DNA of 64,000 nucleotides from Golubevia sp. BC0850 (Eukaryota > Basidiomycota > Exobasidiomycetes > Golubeviales > Golubeviaceae). Positions 45,278 through 59,145 of this stretch are shown here, piece by piece (position 1 is the stretch's first letter; each line of letters begins with the position of its first letter). The translations under genes and the position numbers were made by a program. Under the pieces are notes generated by a model, which was not told the DNA's origin, made no database searches, and saw only the letters and a program-made list of their open reading frames with translations. The stretch is taken from the NCBI GenBank assembly GCA_012976225.1, contig JAAVVG010000002.1, positions 620,001 to 684,000 on the forward strand, in the 5' to 3' direction.

Positions 45278-46989
45278 TGTCATCAAAAGATCGCAATCTA
45301 CATGAGAAAAGAGTACTGTCTCTACCGTTCCAACCAATCTCACCTCCGTTTCTGTCTGTAGTCTGATGTCTGCAGAGCCTCGAGCGACCTGAATTTTGCA
45401 GACCACTGTTTCTGAATTCTGACGTTCAAAGTTCTTTCTTCCTCACGGGGGGAGGTTGCAAATGTTTTGAAATGTTGGTAAAATGTATTTGGGCCTGGGG
45501 ACACAAAATGTTTTTCAACCGGATAGGACAACATTTTGAAAACATTCTAGTAGGATGTATAAGGATCTTTGGAGAAACAATTTGACAATGTTCTCCCAAT
45601 CTTTGTCGATAATTTCTGAGGAATGACTTTCACGCTTCATTCGAAGCTGCTAATTTCTATACTACATAATAATGATTGAAAAGATACGATAGATATGGTA
45701 CAGCTAGGAGTGATGGACAGTGAAGAGAAGAGAAGAAGTTGCAGCAAGAAGCAGACGAAAAAAGGCGAAAGGTGAATCGAAGAAGACTGTTCTTCGGTCC
45801 AAGGGAAAGAGAAGTTCTTGGAAGAGAACAATCGAGATCTCAAGCAACTCACTCCTTGCTTACTTCCATTGACATTAACCGTAAAGAGACGTGAGATGAG
45901 TTGGACGATTGATGGGTAACCGAAAGAGTGATTTGATCTGACAGGCTTAAAGGAGAGAATAGAAAGACTAGTGTCAGAGAACAAGAGTGCGAGACTGCAT
46001 GGCTTGAAGAAACACCGGGAGAGGTGACGATGAAGTCAGAGCGAAGATGGAGTAGAACTTACTGACTGCAGCCATACTTGAAAAGGAACGCCTTGGTCTG
46101 CAATAAGAGGGGGTAAAGGTTGAGAGATGGGAGATGAGGGACAAGAGAGAAGTAGAAAGGTGAGAGACGACCACGAAAGCGCAGTCAATGTTAAGAACTC
46201 ACCTCTCCAAGACGATGGAACAGCGCGCGCTAAAAAGGTGCGCTCTCCAAAAGATTGAAACTCCATTCTGTTTGAGAATAAAGAGATGTTGTAAGAGAGT
46301 CAGAGTGGGGACGAGAGAGAAAAGAGAGGAGTGTCAGTGCATGAAGTTGGTAATCACTCAATCGAAAAGTGTTGAACTTTGCTCACCTTACACCGCCCCT
46401 AGAACATATGGTGTTCCAAGAGTGTGATTCTAAAAAAAAGAAAAGATGAAGTGAGAGGGAGAGTAAGGAAAAGGTAAGTTGGGTGAATGTTAGGCAAGAA
46501 GAAGAGAGAAGTCCCGAAGAGCTCCTTATAAAGGAGTTCCTTGGCGCTTCTTCGACCTTCCTTCCATCACCTTCCATGGACATTCCACTTCTTTACTGTC
46601 TTTCTTGAGCTTTTTGGAATCGACAATTCCTTTTCTACAATTGTTTCAAATGTGCTGGAAAAGTTTCAAGCTCGCCGGCTGCGTGATGGTCGAGCTGCCC
46701 AGCATTCAGTTGTCTCTGCGTCTCTCAATCGATTCCCATCAATTAGAGGGAAGATTCAGTCAAAGCGAATGTTCTGACAATGTTTCACCAAATATTTAGG
46801 GGAGTTGTTTCGTTTAATGTTGAGCAGACGTTTTTGGGAATGTTTCACCTAAATATCGATCCCTTCAGCCTAGAGTTCTGTAGGTACTTCTCCAATGATC
46901 CCAAGCAGCACCCATTTCGTGAGTTCTCTTCTTGGAAGCTTTAGATGAGATGAGGCGTCTTAGCAAGACTACGGGAAATGGGTTTTTGA
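45278..46989. other. Gene-poor stretch; possible minus-strand spliced transcript
   Basis: No confident gene. On the minus strand, splice-like junctions occur at 46385 (GTGAGC), 46267 to 46203 (an exon-like piece ending GAGAG before GTGAGT), 46100 to 46066, and near 46000. A TATA-like TTATAAGG lies near 46530. Candidate exons are short and no reading frame is convincing, so a noncoding or very small protein gene is possible. 45450-45600 and 46600-46860 are rich in repeated AACATT/AATGTT words. Confidence 0.3.
46779..46857. repeat. Two direct copies of an AATGTTTCACC(T)AAATAT motif
   Basis: The motif AATGTTTCACCAAATAT lies at 46779-46795 and AATGTTTCACCTAAATAT at 46839-46856, about 60 bp apart. 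Related AATGTT/AACATT words recur at 45460-45590. Confidence 0.6.
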
Positions 46990-48665
46990 AGTAATTGTTC
47001 TGGTCAGACTGTGGCAGCTGAGCAAGAATGGGATTTCTTGCATCATCTTTCCCTTCCTCTTTCCTCCCAGGACCACTCTTACAATACCACCAATCCGAGA
47101 GTCACTTCTGATTCAATCTCCACGCTTCCTGGACAAGGATTGTACTTAATTTGAGCTCGACTCAACACCTTTGGACGAAGAACAAGAGGCTGAAGAGCAT
47201 GGGAAAGGAGCGATAGCTCACTGGATCAAACGCTACACAATCGAGACGCAAGGTCAGCTCAGCGCCGAGATGGCTACGGATCAGAAGAGGCTTCTAGCAG
47301 ATCCAAAGCTCGATATCTTCTCCAGGGAAGGGAAAGAGTACGCAAAGAAGCCAGGAAAGAAGGCGAAGCAGCCGCAAGGCCGTCTCTTGTGCTACCAGAA
47401 CAACAGTTGCTATCTGATTCCTGAAGACCCAGTCATGCTGCCACTTCAACCTCAAGCTGCTTAATAGCGTCTCGGACCATCTCATCATTTTGGAGCCTCA
47501 GTTCAAACCTAGCAACTTCCATCATCCAGAGGGTTACGTCAACGGTCGTCTCTACCTTCGTTCCACCGAGGTGTCAATCATCCTCCCGCTCACCAAGGAC
47601 TTCAAAGAGCAGTTTGGAATGAGAGACTGGGAGTGTGACTTTAAATAGGTCAACAAAGCTTTCCGTTGTCTTGCCAAACAGCAAGCGACTCTTCTCGCTG
47701 TCGATCCAATCTCTACTCGAGATGAGATAGCCTCTCCTGATACGCTCTCAAGGTCTGAGTCGTGTCTCGACAAGACCAGGAATAGCACGAAGATCAACTG
47801 GACGAAGATGTCGAAGGAGTTTAATAGATTGGCCAACGAGGAGGTGGACAAGTTTCGAAAAGAGAAAGGAAAGGAAAGGGGAAGGTCTATTCTACAAAGT
47901 GAGTTGAATGGAAGAGGAACCGCCTGCTTCTACCATCTCATTTCCGACTCTTCCTTTTCGAAAATATCTTCACAGTCTCCTGAGCAGCTTCAATCCAGTG
48001 AGACCAGGAGAGCCAAGATTCGAAACGTCACGATGACTGCCGATACGAATCCTCAACTCAAAGAGTTCGCTAAGCTACGTGAGTCAACTCCCAGTCCAAA
48101 GCTCGAGTATCGGATATCTCAGACCTCGAAAGGGCGGGTTCCTCCAGCAGCGTCTACTCTGCCAGTTTCAACTGCAGCTTCAAACGACGCCCAATCATCA
48201 TCGCCACCGAGCCTGCAGCGGATCCTTTGGACATCAGAGCTTACCTTAACTCGAAGGGAAGAACAAGTCTGTGGGGGTCAGGTAAGTTTTGTTCTAAGGA
48301 GCTGAAAAACTTCTGTCCAGGAGTTACAAAACAGGAGAGAAAGTGAGTCGTCAATCTTGTCATTTGCTGTTTCTAACCCTTTTCTCCTTCGAATTGGACT
48401 CTGAAAATAAGCTTTTCTTCCTTTCCAATGATTCTCCTTTTTACAAGATGGTTCACTGGGGGGGGGAGAGAAGAACGCCAGGTTCAGTGGGAGAAAGTTG
48501 AATGGGGAGAGAGGAACCTTGACGTGGGAAGATCGTGCTCTGGCAAGGCAGTTCTACCGAAAAGCTGAACAGAGTCAAGCTAAGCTCAAAGCAAAGCTAG
48601 AAGAGTATCCTAGCAAAGGAGGGTGTACTTTAAGGATTGGAGATCCAATTCCAAAGTCGAGGTGA
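46990..48665 (+). pseudogene. Decayed coding region of unknown family
   Basis: Several adjacent plus-strand stretches have coding-like composition: 47160-47464 (LDEEQEAEEHGKGAIAHWIK), 47465-47650 (HPEGYVNGRLYLRSTEVSII), 47800-48300 (Lys/Glu then Ser/Gln-rich, with AYLNSKGRTSLWGSGKFC near its end) and 48465-48665 (LTWEDRALARQFYRKAEQSQ). Short pieces look like they belong to one protein, but they are not in one frame and few joins look like normal introns. I do not recognise the family. It is best read as an old, broken gene, possibly from a mobile element. Confidence 0.4.
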
Positions 48666-49059
48666 TGAAAACAATTGTGCGACCCATCCCGACTCTAGAT
48701 TTTGCTTCTTGAAAATTCTTAAATCGATTCAGTCTCAAACACATCCGTAATTGGGTGCCCTAGACCTTCTTGTCCTCGACTGCTCATCTTGCTGCTTCCA
48801 CTTGTTCCCCTTTCTTCCTCTTCTTCCTTTCTCCCCCTCTCTTTTTCCTTCCCCTTTTCTTCTCCTTCTCTTTTCTTTTCTCCTCTTCCTTCCGCGCCCC
48901 TCCTATTTTGTCTGCTGGGTATTAGTCCGCAGATTCCGAAGGAATCTGCATTTACCTCCCGGAATAGTGTGCATGCCCGACTTACGAGGTTCAATTCCAA
49001 TTCGATTCTTCCCTCATTCGAAACATCTCCTCTAATTCTTCTTCCTTCAAACCCAAGCT

Positions 49060-51346
<2,287 letters not shown>

Positions 51347-51687
51347 TTGTAGGGGGCGAGTCTGAGCATCATCTTTTAGAGTTCCCTTTCGTTTCCGATT
51401 TCCTGCCGTTTCTTCTTCGTCTTTTAAATATCTTGCCTCCCTGAAACTGCGTTTGAGATTGTGTTAATTCTCCCAGCTTCGCACAATTGCACCTCTTTAG
51501 TTCTTTTCGCTTTTCTACTTCAACTCGAATCTATTCCCCTTCTTGCTGTTTGATACCCCGCAAGCTCGAACACCTCCAGACTGACTGTCACAAAAAGCGT
51601 CTTTACTTCTATAACGCATCTATTCGAAACTTAAACTTACAAAAGAGGAAGCGCAAGCGTGAAGCGTGGCCAACAATGGGCAAGATA
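51347..51687. other. Convergent 3' region
   Basis: 3' ends of the MAP kinase (plus) and the TPR gene (minus). No gene is seen. Confidence 0.4.
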
Positions 51688-52462
51688 TTACTCTTGGGAA
51701 GGTATAGCTTCATCTTCCGCGTTTGCTGCTGCATTGGTCGCCTCTGTAACCTTGACTAGTTCCGTTGCTAATTCTATGATTTTCGGATCTGATTGGGAAT
51801 GAGGAGAATCAGAGAAGAAATAAGTGCGAGGTCAGAAGGGAGCTTCGATTCTGAAAGCTCGAGCAGAACCCACCTTCAGGAGCATAATCCAAAGCCTTTC
51901 CGATGAAAGCAGCGGCCAAGTGAAGATTTCGCAGTTTCAAGTTTGCCAGTCCACATCTATAGAGAGCCTTGAGAGAGTTAGGCGTCGTAGTGAGAACCTT
52001 CATAGAAGAAGCAGAAGCTTTCTCATAGAGCTCTTTCGAGATGTAGTACGCTTCAGAAGGCGGGATCGAAGGAAAATCAAAACGAAGACAATCACATATT
52101 TGACAAAAGGAGAAGTGACGAACAGATCAGCAATAGAAGGAAGAAGTTGGAGGAGCATGATCAACCCTTCCCTCGTTTGAACCTCTCGAGTACTCACCTG
52201 AAAGATTGTTTTGAACATCTGAAACTAGTCTTGTAGCTGCTTTGTTCTCTGATTCTGTCGATTTGGATCCATACATCCCTGAAAAGGAATTTATACCCGC
52301 ACAATAGAGCAGAGATTCGTGCCATTTGCTCAGAGCCTCCTTAACATTTCCGTCTTTGTAGAACCTATTGCCTTGCAACTTGCATTCTAAGCCACGATCT
52401 ATCTTTTCCTGAGTCGTCAACGTAGAAGGGGTAGAAGTTGTAGAAGAAGATTCTGCCGACAT
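51688..52462 (-). CDS. Small TPR protein, TTC9-like
   Basis: Three exons (52462-52198, 52050-51874, 51788-51688) join in phase to give 180 residues. The first TPR begins KIDRGLECKLQGNRFYKDGN and continues VKEALSKWHESLLYC. The second and third follow in exon 2 (YYISKELYEKASASSMKVLT, then NSLKALYRCGLANLKLRNLH with AAAFIGKAL). The C-terminal exon is short and acidic (DPKIIELATELVKVTEATNA). Arrangement and size resemble TTC9 or the TPR part of immunophilin-like proteins, but no isomerase domain is present. It probably mediates protein binding, perhaps to Hsp90-type partners; that is inference. Confidence 0.7.
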
Positions 52463-52530
52463 GGTTGGATGGGCGAAGTCAGAGATTTGACTTCTCTCTT
52501 TCCTGTTCCCACCCCATCGCATCCCAAACA
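52463..52530. promoter_or_regulatory. Very short divergent promoter, TPR gene / unknown gene
   Basis: Only 68 bp lie between opposing start codons if the ATG at 52462 is used. An upstream in-frame ATG at 52570 would overlap the neighbour, which argues against it. Confidence 0.4.
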
Positions 52531-53520
52531 ATGAAGTTAGCCGGAACTTATGACGTATTAACGTTACCATTCTTATTGGATACAGCTATAGTATTGGATC
52601 TACTTCCACTTTCTTGGAAATCCTCTTCTACTTCTTCTCCACTTTTACCAATTCCAACAAACGTTCTTTCACCTTTACAACTTCCTCAAATCTCATTCGA
52701 TGAAAATGGCAACCCAACTCAACATTTGGTTTTACTGCAACTTGGATATCAACATGGTGCAGGTCCAGGTCCTTACTTCACAAGATTCATGTCTAACTTT
52801 GGTGAAACAAAGTTAGACATTCCTTTCCTTCGTCATCCATCCCTCAAAGGAAAAGATGGCTTACAAGATAAACCTTTTTCTTTGAAACAGATCGTGTAAG
52901 CATTGATCCAACATCTCACACTCCTTTGTCTCAATCGTCAAAGCTTCGAGACGCTGACTCCCATCTCAACCTTTTTCAATGCTCTGAAGTATCGCCCCAC
53001 CATTCCTAGCTCTATCCTCTAAGCTTATTGCAGGTATCAGGTCCTCCTCTGGAAGCTTCAATCCTTCCAAATCACCCAGTTCCTTCCCAGCTGATTCTCA
53101 GACGATCAAGTACGAAGTGGAGAACTACTTGGAAGCCAATCTGACTCGCAACAGCGCTGAAACTTCGGATGCTGAATGGGCGACTGTTCAGAAACTTATA
53201 GAATCACCATGGTTTGGGGAGAATATGGGAGAATATGCAGTCAAGGTGAGAACAACCCATCTCGACGAGGTCTACCACTGCCCCTGAGTCTGACCTCTCC
53301 ATCCTCTTTACCCTTTCAGTTCGCTTTTGACATTGGAAAGGCTCAAATCAAACCGATTTTGTACGACTTCAATCTTTCTATCCATATGGATAGACTCTTC
53401 GCAGGTCCAGACGCATCAAGCTGCGGACCAGAACCACTCTCAATCAGTGGAAGAGCTTTTAGGTTCAAAGCCAATTGGAACACTCCTGTTGAGGCCAAGA
53501 TTACCTCTGATAGCTTTTGA
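52531..53520 (+). CDS. Conserved-looking protein of unknown function
   Basis: Three exons (52531-52895, 53041-53245, 53320-53520) join in phase to give 256 residues. Exon 2 uses an acceptor a few bases downstream of a first CAG, because only that choice keeps the frame open. Visible stretches: TLPFLLDTAIVLDLLPLSW, QHLVLLQLGYQHGAGPGPYF, SNFGETKLDIPFLRH, TIKYEVENYLEANLTRN and FAFDIGKAQIKPILYDFNLS. There is no signal peptide or membrane segment. The HGAGPG turn and the alternating strands suggest a beta-rich enzyme or binding fold, with acetoacetate-decarboxylase-like proteins as one loose possibility. I cannot assign it. Confidence 0.65.
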
Positions 53521-53722
53521 AATTTAGCAGTTCTTTTTATAGATTCTCCAGGGGCTTTGTGAGAGGGTGTGCTTCCGTTGCTAAGCAACGTGACGCCCAG
53601 TCGTGGGGCTTTCAATTCTTTCTTTTCTCTCCCTTCTCTCTCTTCATCAACATTCCCTTTTTCAAAAGTCAGCAGGTCTGCTCTATCCTTTCCGTTTCCC
53701 GTAAATCTCAAGTTCATCAGAG

Positions 53723-56700
53723 ATGAAATGCTTCTTCATCATCACCTTGCTGTTGCTCTTGGGCTTTACAAGCACAGTAGCAACCAACCTTAGCAACCAG
53801 AATCAATATCATCTACAACCCCACAAAAATCTCAAATCACTCAGAAGTGAACATTCACAATCAACCCTCAGCAAAATTCATTCAATCGAGCCCAGATCTA
53901 TCGACAAGGAGACCGTCGAAGAGGTCAGGTTCTTGGATTTGGAAAGTCATTTCGGTCGTAATCTGGAGGTCGCTCCTGGAGAGCCGACTTCCTCAAACAG
54001 CAAATTCGGATATGCTGGATCTAGTCTAGAAGCTGTTCCCATTCTCACCTCTGGTCTTGTGAGTTCATACGTTCATCGACTTTCTTCTCCTTGACGACCG
54101 AATTGGCTGACTCCGATTATTCTCATCCTCTTCCCCTTTAGATCGTCATGTTTGCCTTCCTTCTTTCCATTCTCTATCAAGTAGCCGACAAACAACTAGG
54201 AGTCCTATCGCTCTCAGCATTCTTAGGAGCCCTTGGGTCTGCGTTTGAGCTCGCACTATCAGCCAGCGACTCGACCTCAAATCATCATCAGATTGGAATT
54301 CATGTCTCATCTCAATTGCTCTTCTCTCTTTCGAACGTTCTCTTGACTTGGTGGCTATTTCTCTTCTGTTCAGCAACTGGAGCCTGGAAGCCTTTGAACA
54401 GCGTGAACAACGGGATCAGAGGTCGTCAAGACGAATTGGAGAGAGCAGACGATGAAGATATCGTAGACGAACGTAGAACTACTATTCATTCAACCGAGGA
54501 ACCTTTCAGCTGCTTCAAAACTTCAAGGCCACGTCAATCTCAACATTACATTCTTTCATTGGGACCTAGAAGAAGTTTCCTCTCCTTCACTCTCCTTTCC
54601 GCTTTGGCTTTATTTCTACTCTTCATCTTTGGAGTTCTAACTCTTTCTTGGAGGATCACTTCTTTGTTCCAGTCTGGAGCTGGTATCGCTCTCATGCGTT
54701 CGTGTCAAGTCTTCTCTATTCTGATTCTCATTCTCAATTCCGGAATCTTGATTCGAGGTCTTAGACAAGAAGATGAGGGCTTGGAAGCTTCAGATTCTTC
54801 AAGTCCTTTCCTTCTTGTTTTGGGACTGATTGGAAATGCCCTAGGATTCGGTGAGTGGTTCACTAGATCCCTTCTGAAGATCTTGATCTGACACCTCTGA
54901 ATTGAGAAAACTGACAAGACCTTACCTTTCGCTTTTCTCAGCCGTCGCACTTGTTTCAGAAATCCATCCTGGATTTGCTGACGCTCTATCAGGCCGTCTA
55001 TGTCAAGCTGTTCAGCTCCTCGTCTACGCCTCAGCTGCCACTCTCTGCGCTCGATCAATCGCCAAATCTCGAACAAGGATCTCTCAACTCTCAACTCGAC
55101 GTCCAAGACCTATCACCAGACCACCGACCTACGATTCCTCTGCCGGTATTGGCTCTATGCCTAACTTCATCTCCAGATCGGTTCCAAGCGGCCACTTTCG
55201 TTCGCCTAGCCTACCCAATAGAGTCAGCTACGCATGGGCTTCAAGATCAAACCGCCTCACTTCTTTCTTCTCTCGTCCTCAAACCGCCAAGTCTACTCCT
55301 CCGAACGAGAAGCCAATGGAATACGAGATCGAGAACAAAGCTCCAGAGCTGGTACTAGACCTCCACAGATCTCTTCCACCTCTTCCACCAGCTGCCGCCC
55401 AGGGGAACAGTCGAAGATCTAGTCTTCTCTCAATCGACATCGACAGACTATTCACTCGCTTTCGTGGCTCATTCATCCAAACACAGAGAGGATCGAACAC
55501 TCCGGACGTCCCTAGATCAGTCACGATGAGAGAGAGTAGTGAGGTCAACGTCTCCTCCAGACGTCAAACTATGAAGAGACCTACTACTGGAGACAGCACT
55601 GATTCCGAAGGTTGTCTAGATTCTGATTTAAACCACTCAAGAACCGCCGTCATCTCTTCAGCTTCTGCAGTTCCAGTCGTCGCTCTCTCTGACACTCAGG
55701 AACCAGTGACTCTCACTAGAGGAGGATCTGCAAGATACGTTCACTACAGTGGAAAGAAGTCCATGAGTGGCTCTGTCTCGCTCTGGAGTAGCAAACGTGA
55801 TTCCACTCCTTTCGTTCCTCCGGTCCCACTCTCTCCAACTCCATTCTCTCCTACCAAGTCGGAATCAGGAAACTCGGAAACGGAAGCCAAAGTCAAAGCC
55901 TACAGAGCTCAAGTAGATGAGGTGCCCGCTCCTGAAACCTACCTATCTCCTTTGTCTGGAAACACAAGAGACTCGGAAGTCGATGCTTCCAAGCGTCACT
56001 CCTCCAACTCCTCTCACTCGGAACTCAAAAGTAGTGAATCGGAAGGGACCCCTCTAGCAACCAAGGATAGTAGATTGACACTCATCACTAGCTTTCCAGA
56101 ACCTCCTTCTCCCGGACCAGTGTCGAACAGCTCTCAATCGACTCGTGATACTTTCGGTCGTCCAAGATCTGGGAGAGAAAGGTATCGCAGCGCAGCAAGC
56201 TCAAAGAGTGGATCATCTGCAACTTCTTCCAGCTCTAGTCGTCTCAGAAAGACCAGTGACGCTACGATCAGACCAGAATCGAGTTCAAATTCACATGAAG
56301 ATGAAGATGAAGACAAAGACAAGTTCGAAATCCCAAGAATTGAAGGAGCTGGATCCGGTCTCAGGAGAAGCGATACAGTCTCAAGGTGAGTAGACTCTTT
56401 GCTAATTCTCGATAAAACAGAGAAGTCGACTAATCCATTAATCCATTCGCTCTCCCATCGCCCCAAGCTTCGTTCAAAGACTTGAAATGGCGCGTCAGAA
56501 CACTCTCAAAGCTCGCAAAGCCAAGCAATCCAAGAAGGATGAGGCGGAGGCAGATCCAGAATCAACTTCATCACGTTCTCCAGAGGATGTGATGAGACAT
56601 CAAGATCGCCTCTCCAGACTGCTACCGGAACTTGAAGTATCTCTTTCATCTCACACCTCTTCTTCAGCTCCTGCTGACAATAACTCGAGAGTCTCTGTCT

Positions 56701-56867
56701 GCGAGTCTGAAGCTCCAAGTTTCAATACCGCTCGCAGTCAAAGTCGTAGCTCGAATGTTGCAGTCCCAGAAGATCAAGACGAAGCTTACGCTCAAGATTC
56801 TCTCACTCTCGAACGTCAGGACACAATTCGTCCAATCAAGAAGAAGTCACGCTGGAGCGCTTGCTAG
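53723..56867 (+). CDS. Seven-transmembrane protein with signal peptide and long Ser-rich tail
   Basis: Four exons (53723-54058, 54142-54850, 54942-56385, 56468-56867) join in phase to give 962 residues. Residues 1-21 are a signal peptide (MKCFFIITLLLLLGFTSTVA). About 90 luminal residues follow, then seven hydrophobic segments near 113-128, 133-151, 165-190, 263-288, 300-323, 340-362 and 372-392. The remaining 570 residues are Ser/Arg/Pro-rich and disordered, with many SRS and SP sites, ending KKKSRWSAC. The layout (signal peptide, seven TM, long tail) is that of a receptor-like or sensor protein, but I see no GPCR family motif. Many phosphorylation sites are likely on the tail. Confidence 0.75.
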
Positions 56868-57497
56868 ATTGCGTTCTAGCTTCTCCCTATCTTCTCTCTT
56901 ACCAAATGAATCTTTTGGGCTATATCAGAAACGGACCTTTCAGACAATCATCACTCTCCGGTCAACCTCAACGTCACCCTTCCAACTTCTTCGTCACTCG
57001 TTCTCTAGCCATCCAACTCTACTTCGATAGTAGGTCCAAAAATTTCCAATGTTATTTCCTCCCAGCTCAGAGCTCCACTCTCCTTTCCTACCTTCGTCTT
57101 CTTCTTTCAAGTTTTCTTACCATCTCCTGTTTTCCACCATCTCCTGTTTGTCTGATAATTCGTTTATTTTCGCCTTTGTTGATCATTTGCAATAACACGA
57201 TTCTCATTGATTGAACACAAAAAGGACTCTCGAGATCACGACTTTGAAGGAGTGTGAATGAACATCAGAAAGGGGACTCCCGAAAGCAGAATGGGATGGT
57301 TGATGTCGAGACCTTCGTATGAAAGGATCATCCAAAAGAAGCCAAAAGAGAGGGATTTGTCATTTGAGAGCTGGTAAGCAGTGAAAGCTGGGGAATTGTT
57401 GGAGGGTGGAGAGTGTGTGTCTGAGTGAGTAGTCGAAACAATCCATCGTTACTGCAGTTTCTAGAGCTTGAAGTGAGATACCTACAATAACTGGTGA
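56868..57497. other. Convergent 3' region
   Basis: 3' ends of the seven-TM gene and the second F-box gene. A T/C-rich stretch near 57060-57200 suits a 3' UTR. No gene is seen. Confidence 0.4.
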
Positions 57498-58659
57498 CTA
57501 AGTCTTAATCTCGACGAACTCTGGTACTGACTCTAGATCGATCCCTTCCTCCACAAGTTCTCTGAGTTCAGGTAAGACGTCATCAAACAGGTCGAAGTCA
57601 AATATAAGAGTCTTGAGAGGAACCATCTGAATCCCGTCTACTTCTAATCCTTCTACGACATCTTGTCTGCGTCTGCGAAGAAATGGAATTAATTTAGGGG
57701 GCATGGATGCTGTGTTATCTAGTTTCTCTGAGCATTGGATATCTTGAGGCTGATTCAACAAAATCCCAGCTGTCGCGAACGAGCTCTATCCAAAGTCTTG
57801 AGAGATGAGGTGGCAGATATATTGTAAGTTCATGGTCCAGCGAGCTTATGACGGTCTCTGGAGAAGGGACAATCCAAGCCGGAAAGATAAATGACTCCCA
57901 CAGTTGCAGGTTGGGAAATTCTAGCGATCTAATTCCTATTGTTACATCTTCGTCATGTCGAAACGGTATGTCAAGGTGCTTTAGTGAATGACTTGATCCC
58001 TCCAAAATTTCCCTCCATCCACTGCAACTCAATTTCCAGCCAATGAAGAGAGAACCAAGATTGCTCAGAGATTGACCATCTAAATCCAACACCTCATCTT
58101 CACTCCAGATCCCTAGAACTTTGAGACTGCTGTTCCTATCTTTCTGTTCTTCCCGAAATTGGATGTCTTGAACTTCAATGAGGGGGTGAGTCTCGTGCGT
58201 CCACTCCTTATTGACCAGCCTAAAGTCAATCACTTGACGGAGGTTGAAAAGAAGAGCTGCCATGACCGGAGATACTAGTTCTGGGGTTAAGAAGCTGAGA
58301 TGAATGATGCGGAGAGTTTCGTTTGATCTTAAGAGTGTAGCGGAAAGATTAAAATGAGGATGCTCTGATTGATCTCTGTCGTCGTCTCCGAAACCTTGGT
58401 ACTGGAGGGACACCGAAACCTCTGTCATGCTATCTTGATTCTTGCCACTGGTATATCTTAAAATCTCCTCTAGCTCTGAGCAATCCTTTTCTTCCGTCAA
58501 GATGAGTCTACGCCAGAGACTTCTGTTTTGATTGATTATATTCCCCCACTCCTTCCAAACTCTTCTAGTCTTGACCATCTGCTGACAGTTCAGTCTCTTG
58601 AATACCTCCAGGAGCATTTCAGAGGGCAGCTCCTTGGCTAGATAAGCTGATGAATTCAT
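57498..58659 (-). pseudogene. Second F-box/LRR-like gene, paralog of the one at 33-34 kb, frame-broken
   Basis: The ATG at 58659 opens a frame with an F-box (ELPSEMLLEVFKRLNCQQMV, RVWKEWGNII, LWRRLIL) and LRR-like segments (NLRQVIDFRLVN, SLSNLGSLFIGW, SHSLKHLDIPF, FPNLQLWESF). It matches the first F-box gene along its length, including FPAWIVPSPET. The frame ends at 57715, just after SRYPMLRETR. The rest of the homologous C terminus (EGLEVDGIQMVPLKTLIFDF, LRELVEEGIDLE) continues in another frame to 57498. There is no GT donor at the break, so a one-base frameshift is more likely than an intron. It may still make a protein truncated by about 70 residues. Confidence 0.7.
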
Positions 58660-59145
58660 GGAGAGGCTGCGAGACTGCGGGCAAGAAAGCGAGAACGAGA
58701 AGGAGGAAGAAGAAGCATCAGTTCGATACTTACTATAGTGTCGCAACAGCAAGAATATGGTACTCTTGAGAATGGAGACCTACACCTTTTCTAGTGGGAA
58801 ACGTCCGGGCAGAAGAACGATTGAGTCGAGGTGACGAATGAGGTGATGAAGATCTGCGAAGGAGGCAACTCAGACTTCTTTCCCGCTGCTTTCTTCCGTC
58901 TTGATTGTAGGTTTGCTCTAATTTGGGAGCCAATTCAAAGAAGTTGTTGAAATTAGATGTCGATGTGTTGGAAGGTAAAGAAAAAGTTGAGCAAATGGCT
59001 CCACCTATCAACTTTCTTCCTTCCCTCTCCATCCTTCTATTCGGTCGGTTCATTCCAATCCTCTACAAATCCCATTCAAGTTCAAATACTTTCTTCCTTT
59101 CAGCTGTGCCCCATCATCTACTCTTCCATCTCATAATCTTCAAGA
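58660..59145. other. Divergent upstream region of F-box gene 2 and TOM70
   Basis: A minus frame at 58733-59053 overlaps the TOM70 leader and is low complexity. No gene is seen. Confidence 0.4.

Noticed and set aside
48984-48995. A perfect-looking tRNA B-box (GGTTCAATTCC)
   Set aside because: The flanking bases do not form a T-stem, and no acceptor stem or anticodon arm can be built around it.
54705-55106. A minus-strand Arg-rich frame over the seven-TM gene
   Set aside because: It overlaps two well-supported exons and an intron; it is a shadow.
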